Positions 5,848 to 7,942 of a stretch of 7,942 bases of DNA are shown one piece after another. The notes below the pieces were generated by a model, which did no database searches, was not told the origin of the DNA, and saw only the letters and a list, made by a program, of their open reading frames with translations. The translations under genes were made by a program, and so were the position numbers. Source of the DNA: Actinomycetes bacterium (GTDB taxonomy: Bacteria; Actinomycetota; Acidimicrobiia; Acidimicrobiales; RAAP-2). Every line of letters begins with the position of its first letter. Positions within the stretch are counted from its first letter, which is position 1. Location of the stretch: positions 1-7,942 of the forward strand of contig JAJYWG010000227.1 in the NCBI GenBank assembly GCA_021791615.1, in the 5' to 3' direction.

Positions 5848-7286
5848 CGATCTCTTCCTTCCTGTTGGTTCTCTCCGACGGAGCTCAACCTACGGGGGGC
5901 TTGTGAAGATCCGGCGAAGGCTCGGCGCACCCCTGGTGCTGTTTGCGGAAGGCGGATGGTGAACGTCGCGCCCGCTCCGGGCTCGCTCGCCACGGCCGCC
6001 GTGCCGCCGTGCGCCTCGACCAGCCCTGCCACCACGGCCAGGCCGATCCCCGATCCCCCTGCCCGGGCGTCGGACCCTCGGAAGAAGCGCTCGAACACAT
6101 GGGGCAGATTCTCGGGCGCGATGCCGGGACCGTCGTCGGCTACCTGCAGGGTCACCCAGGTTCCGTCGCCCTCCAGGTCGACATGGATGGTTCCCCCGGG
6201 GGGGACGAACTTGGCGGCGTTGGACAACAAGTTGGTGACCATTTGGCGCAGCCGGACCGGGTCACCCTCGACGGCCACCTCGGACAGGCGGCATTGGACC
6301 GACAGTCCCTTCTCGCGCATCGGCCCGGCGAACGGCGCGACCGCCGCGTCCACCAGGGGCGCCAGCACCACCGTCTCGCGCCGGAGGGCGAAGGGGGCGC
6401 CGTCGGCCGAGGCCAGGGTCTCCAAGTCGGCCACCAGGCGGGCGAGGCGCAGCGTCTCTTCGTGCAGGGAAGCCAGCGCCATGGGGCTCGGCGCGACGAG
6501 GCCGTCCTGGAGGGCCTCGAGCTGGCTCTGGAGCACGCCAAGCGGGGTGCGTAGCTCGTGGGCGACGTCTCGGGCAAAGCTGCAGCGCAACACGTCCTCG
6601 GCCTCGACCGCGTCGGCCATCGTGTTGAACGCGGCGGCCATCTCGCCGAGCTCGTCGGGCGAGCTGTCCTGAAGGCGTGCCGAGCGCTGGCCGGCGGTGA
6701 GGGAGCGGGCGGCGGCAGTGAGGGAACGCACCGGGGCGGTCACCCGCCGGGCCAACAGGATCCCGACGAGCATGGCCACAAGGCCCGCGCCGATTCCCGT
6801 GAGGAGCAAGAGGCGCTCGATCGAGGACCGAAAGGCTTGGTCGATGGCGGGTAGCCCGGCAGCGGGCAGGCGGACGAGGGCGGTGCCGACCCGGGCGCCG
6901 GAGACCGTGATCGGGATCCGCGAAGCGGTCCCGAGGGCAGGGGTCCCCATCATGGCCCGGTCCATGGCGGCCATGGCGCCGTTCGCCCCGGACGCCGACG
7001 TCCAGACGAGCCGGCCGCGGGCGTCGAGGACGCTTACCTGCTCGTCGGCCATGGCGGCCAGCGCGTCGAGCGAGGCGAGCGCGCTCGGCCTCCAGCCCCT
7101 CTCGTCGCGGTAGGAGGCGGCCAGCGCGGTCACCAGCTCGCCACGTCGGGCTTGCTGCTGGGCCGAGACGTAGCCGGTGAAGCGGATCCCGAAGGCCACG
7201 TTGACCACAACGGCGATGAGCGCAGCGGTCCCGAGCCCGACCGCGGCGAAGGCGAGGGTGAGGCGAAGGGCGAGTGACCTACGCAT
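5844..7286 (-). CDS. HAMP-domain sensor histidine kinase
   Basis: This 480-residue membrane kinase senses an extracytoplasmic signal and phosphorylates the response regulator encoded just upstream. It has membrane helices at about 9-33 and 158-180, an exported sensor region of about 124 residues between them, a HAMP linker at about 180-232 (RRVTAPVRSLTAAARSL), a HisKA helix with phospho-acceptor His243 in RDVAHELRTPLG, and an ATPase domain with N box TNLLSNAAKF (351-360), DDGPGI (384-389), FERFFRG (398-404) and GSGIGLAV (411-418). All catalytic boxes are intact. The sensor region has a methionine cluster, MAAMDRAMM at 105-113, and no cysteine. The start overlaps the regulator stop by eight bases and has no ribosome site of its own, so translation is probably coupled. 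Its own stop overlaps the next gene by four bases. The ligand is not known; the Met cluster would fit Cu(I), which is inference. Confidence 0.95.
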   Translation of the reverse strand: MRRSLALRLTLAFAAVGLGTAALIAVVVNVAFGIRFTGYVSAQQQARRGELVTALAASYRDERGWRPSALASLDALAAMADEQVSVLDARGRLVWTSASGANGAMAAMDRAMMGTPALGTASRIPITVSGARVGTALVRLPAAGLPAIDQAFRSSIERLLLLTGIGAGLVAMLVGILLARRVTAPVRSLTAAARSLTAGQRSARLQDSSPDELGEMAAAFNTMADAVEAEDVLRCSFARDVAHELRTPLGVLQSQLEALQDGLVAPSPMALASLHEETLRLARLVADLETLASADGAPFALRRETVVLAPLVDAAVAPFAGPMREKGLSVQCRLSEVAVEGDPVRLRQMVTNLLSNAAKFVPPGGTIHVDLEGDGTWVTLQVADDGPGIAPENLPHVFERFFRGSDARAGGSGIGLAVVAGLVEAHGGTAAVASEPGAGATFTIRLPQTAPGVRRAFAGSSQAPRRLSSVGENQQEGRDR

Positions 7287-7941
7287 CGGGGGTCACGTCG
7301 AGCTTGTAGCCGACGCCCACGACGGTCGCCACGAACCGGGGCTTGTGGGGATCGTCGCCGAGCTTGCGGCGCAGGTTCTTCACGTGCGCGTTGATGGTGC
7401 GCTCGTAGCCGTCGTAGTCGTACCCCTGGACCCTCGTCATGAGCTCGTAGCGCGACCACACCCGGCCGGGCCGGGATGCCAGGGTGAGAAGCAGGTCGAA
7501 CTCACTGCGGGTGAGGGTCACCGGGCGGCCCTCGACGCACACCGCACGGCGAGCCGAGTCGATACGGAGCCCGCCCTCGTCGAAGGAGGAGACCTCGGGC
7601 TCGGTGCCCTTGGCTCGTCGTAGGACGGCCTCCACGCGAGCAACGAGCTCGCGGGGGCTGAAAGGCTTGGCCAGGTAGTCGTCGGCTCCGAGGCGAAGCC
7701 CACTCACCCGGTCGTCTTCGGAGGCCTTGGCGGTGAGCATGATGATCGCAACGTCGGAGATTGCCCGCAGCGAGCGGGCCACCTCCTCGCCGGGCAGATC
7801 GGGCAGCATGAGGTCCAGTACGACCAGGTCCGGTTGGAGGCGCTGGGCTGACTCCAACGCCTCTTCGCCGCTTGCGGCCACGAACACCGCGTAGCCGTCG
7901 TGCTCGAGGTAGGTCCGAACGACGTCTCGGATCTTGTGCTC
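7279..7941 (-). CDS. OmpR/PhoB-family response regulator (N-terminus cut by window edge)
   Basis: The visible 220 codons lack only the first strand of the receiver domain, probably about a dozen residues. The frame is open to the right edge and begins EHKIRDVVRTYLEHDGYA, so the GTG at 7885-7887 is an internal valine codon, not the start. The receiver shows phospho-acceptor Asp43 (visible numbering) in VVLDLMLPD, the switch Thr in IIMLTAK and the conserved Lys in DDYLAKPFS. A winged-helix DNA-binding domain follows: LTRSEFDLLLTLASRPGRV, then YERTINAHVKNLRRKLG and a closing VVGVGYKL. This is a standard transcription factor activated by phosphorylation from the kinase encoded next to it, whose start overlaps this stop (TAG at 7279-7281) by eight bases. 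It probably controls its own operon, but the promoter and binding sites would be upstream, outside the window. Confidence 0.95.
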   Translation of the reverse strand, partial: EHKIRDVVRTYLEHDGYAVFVAASGEEALESAQRLQPDLVVLDLMLPDLPGEEVARSLRAISDVAIIMLTAKASEDDRVSGLRLGADDYLAKPFSPRELVARVEAVLRRAKGTEPEVSSFDEGGLRIDSARRAVCVEGRPVTLTRSEFDLLLTLASRPGRVWSRYELMTRVQGYDYDGYERTINAHVKNLRRKLGDDPHKPRFVATVVGVGYKLDVTPDA

Positions 7942-7942
7942 G

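Noticed and set aside
5281..6672. Long plus-strand open frame opposite the secreted protein and the kinase
   Set aside because: It crosses three gene boundaries on the minus strand and is Ser/Arg-rich without domains.
7885..7887. GTG as the start of the response regulator
   Set aside because: Upstream codons continue in frame with typical receiver-domain sequence (RDVVRTYLEHDGYA), so the gene extends past the window edge.

Overview
The window reads as a high-GC actinobacterial chromosome segment. GC at third codon positions is very high and every supportable gene lies on the minus strand. Family content (caa3-type CtaG, small SHOCT membrane protein, persulfide dioxygenase-rhodanese fusion) would fit Acidimicrobiia or a related lineage, but that placement is inference. 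No RNA gene, insertion sequence, CRISPR array or convincing promoter was found, and the plus-strand open frames are all antisense shadows.

In transcription order (high to low coordinates): an OmpR/PhoB response regulator, cut by the right edge (7279-7941); a HAMP sensor histidine kinase overlapping it by 8 bases (5844-7286); a small secreted methionine-rich protein overlapping the kinase stop by 4 bases (5416-5847); a metallo-beta-lactamase-fold persulfide dioxygenase fused to two rhodanese domains (3900-5342); a one-helix SHOCT protein (3522-3791); a frameshifted small gene resembling a PRC-barrel-like protein (3343-3509); an Lgt-like multi-pass membrane protein with an extra N-terminal domain (1991-3226); a second broken small gene (1687-1945); an SQR/FCSD-like flavoprotein (478-1614); a 228-base gap with one doubtful small frame; and the N-terminus of a caa3-type CtaG oxidase assembly factor, cut by the left edge (1-249).

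The layout suggests one co-transcribed module. An SQR-like enzyme would oxidise sulfide to persulfide and feed electrons to quinone. The dioxygenase-rhodanese would turn glutathione- or other low-molecular-weight-thiol persulfide into sulfite and move sulfane sulfur. CtaG would help assemble the copper-containing terminal oxidase that uses those electrons and that sulfide poisons. The two-component pair at the head may control the set. Methionine clusters in the kinase sensor domain and the secreted protein raise, but do not prove, a copper link.

Two of the small genes between the large ones are disrupted. Together they need three shifts, each equal to one missing base, plus at least one stop codon, while the large genes are intact. 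This looks like real decay of accessory parts, although assembly error has to be excluded.
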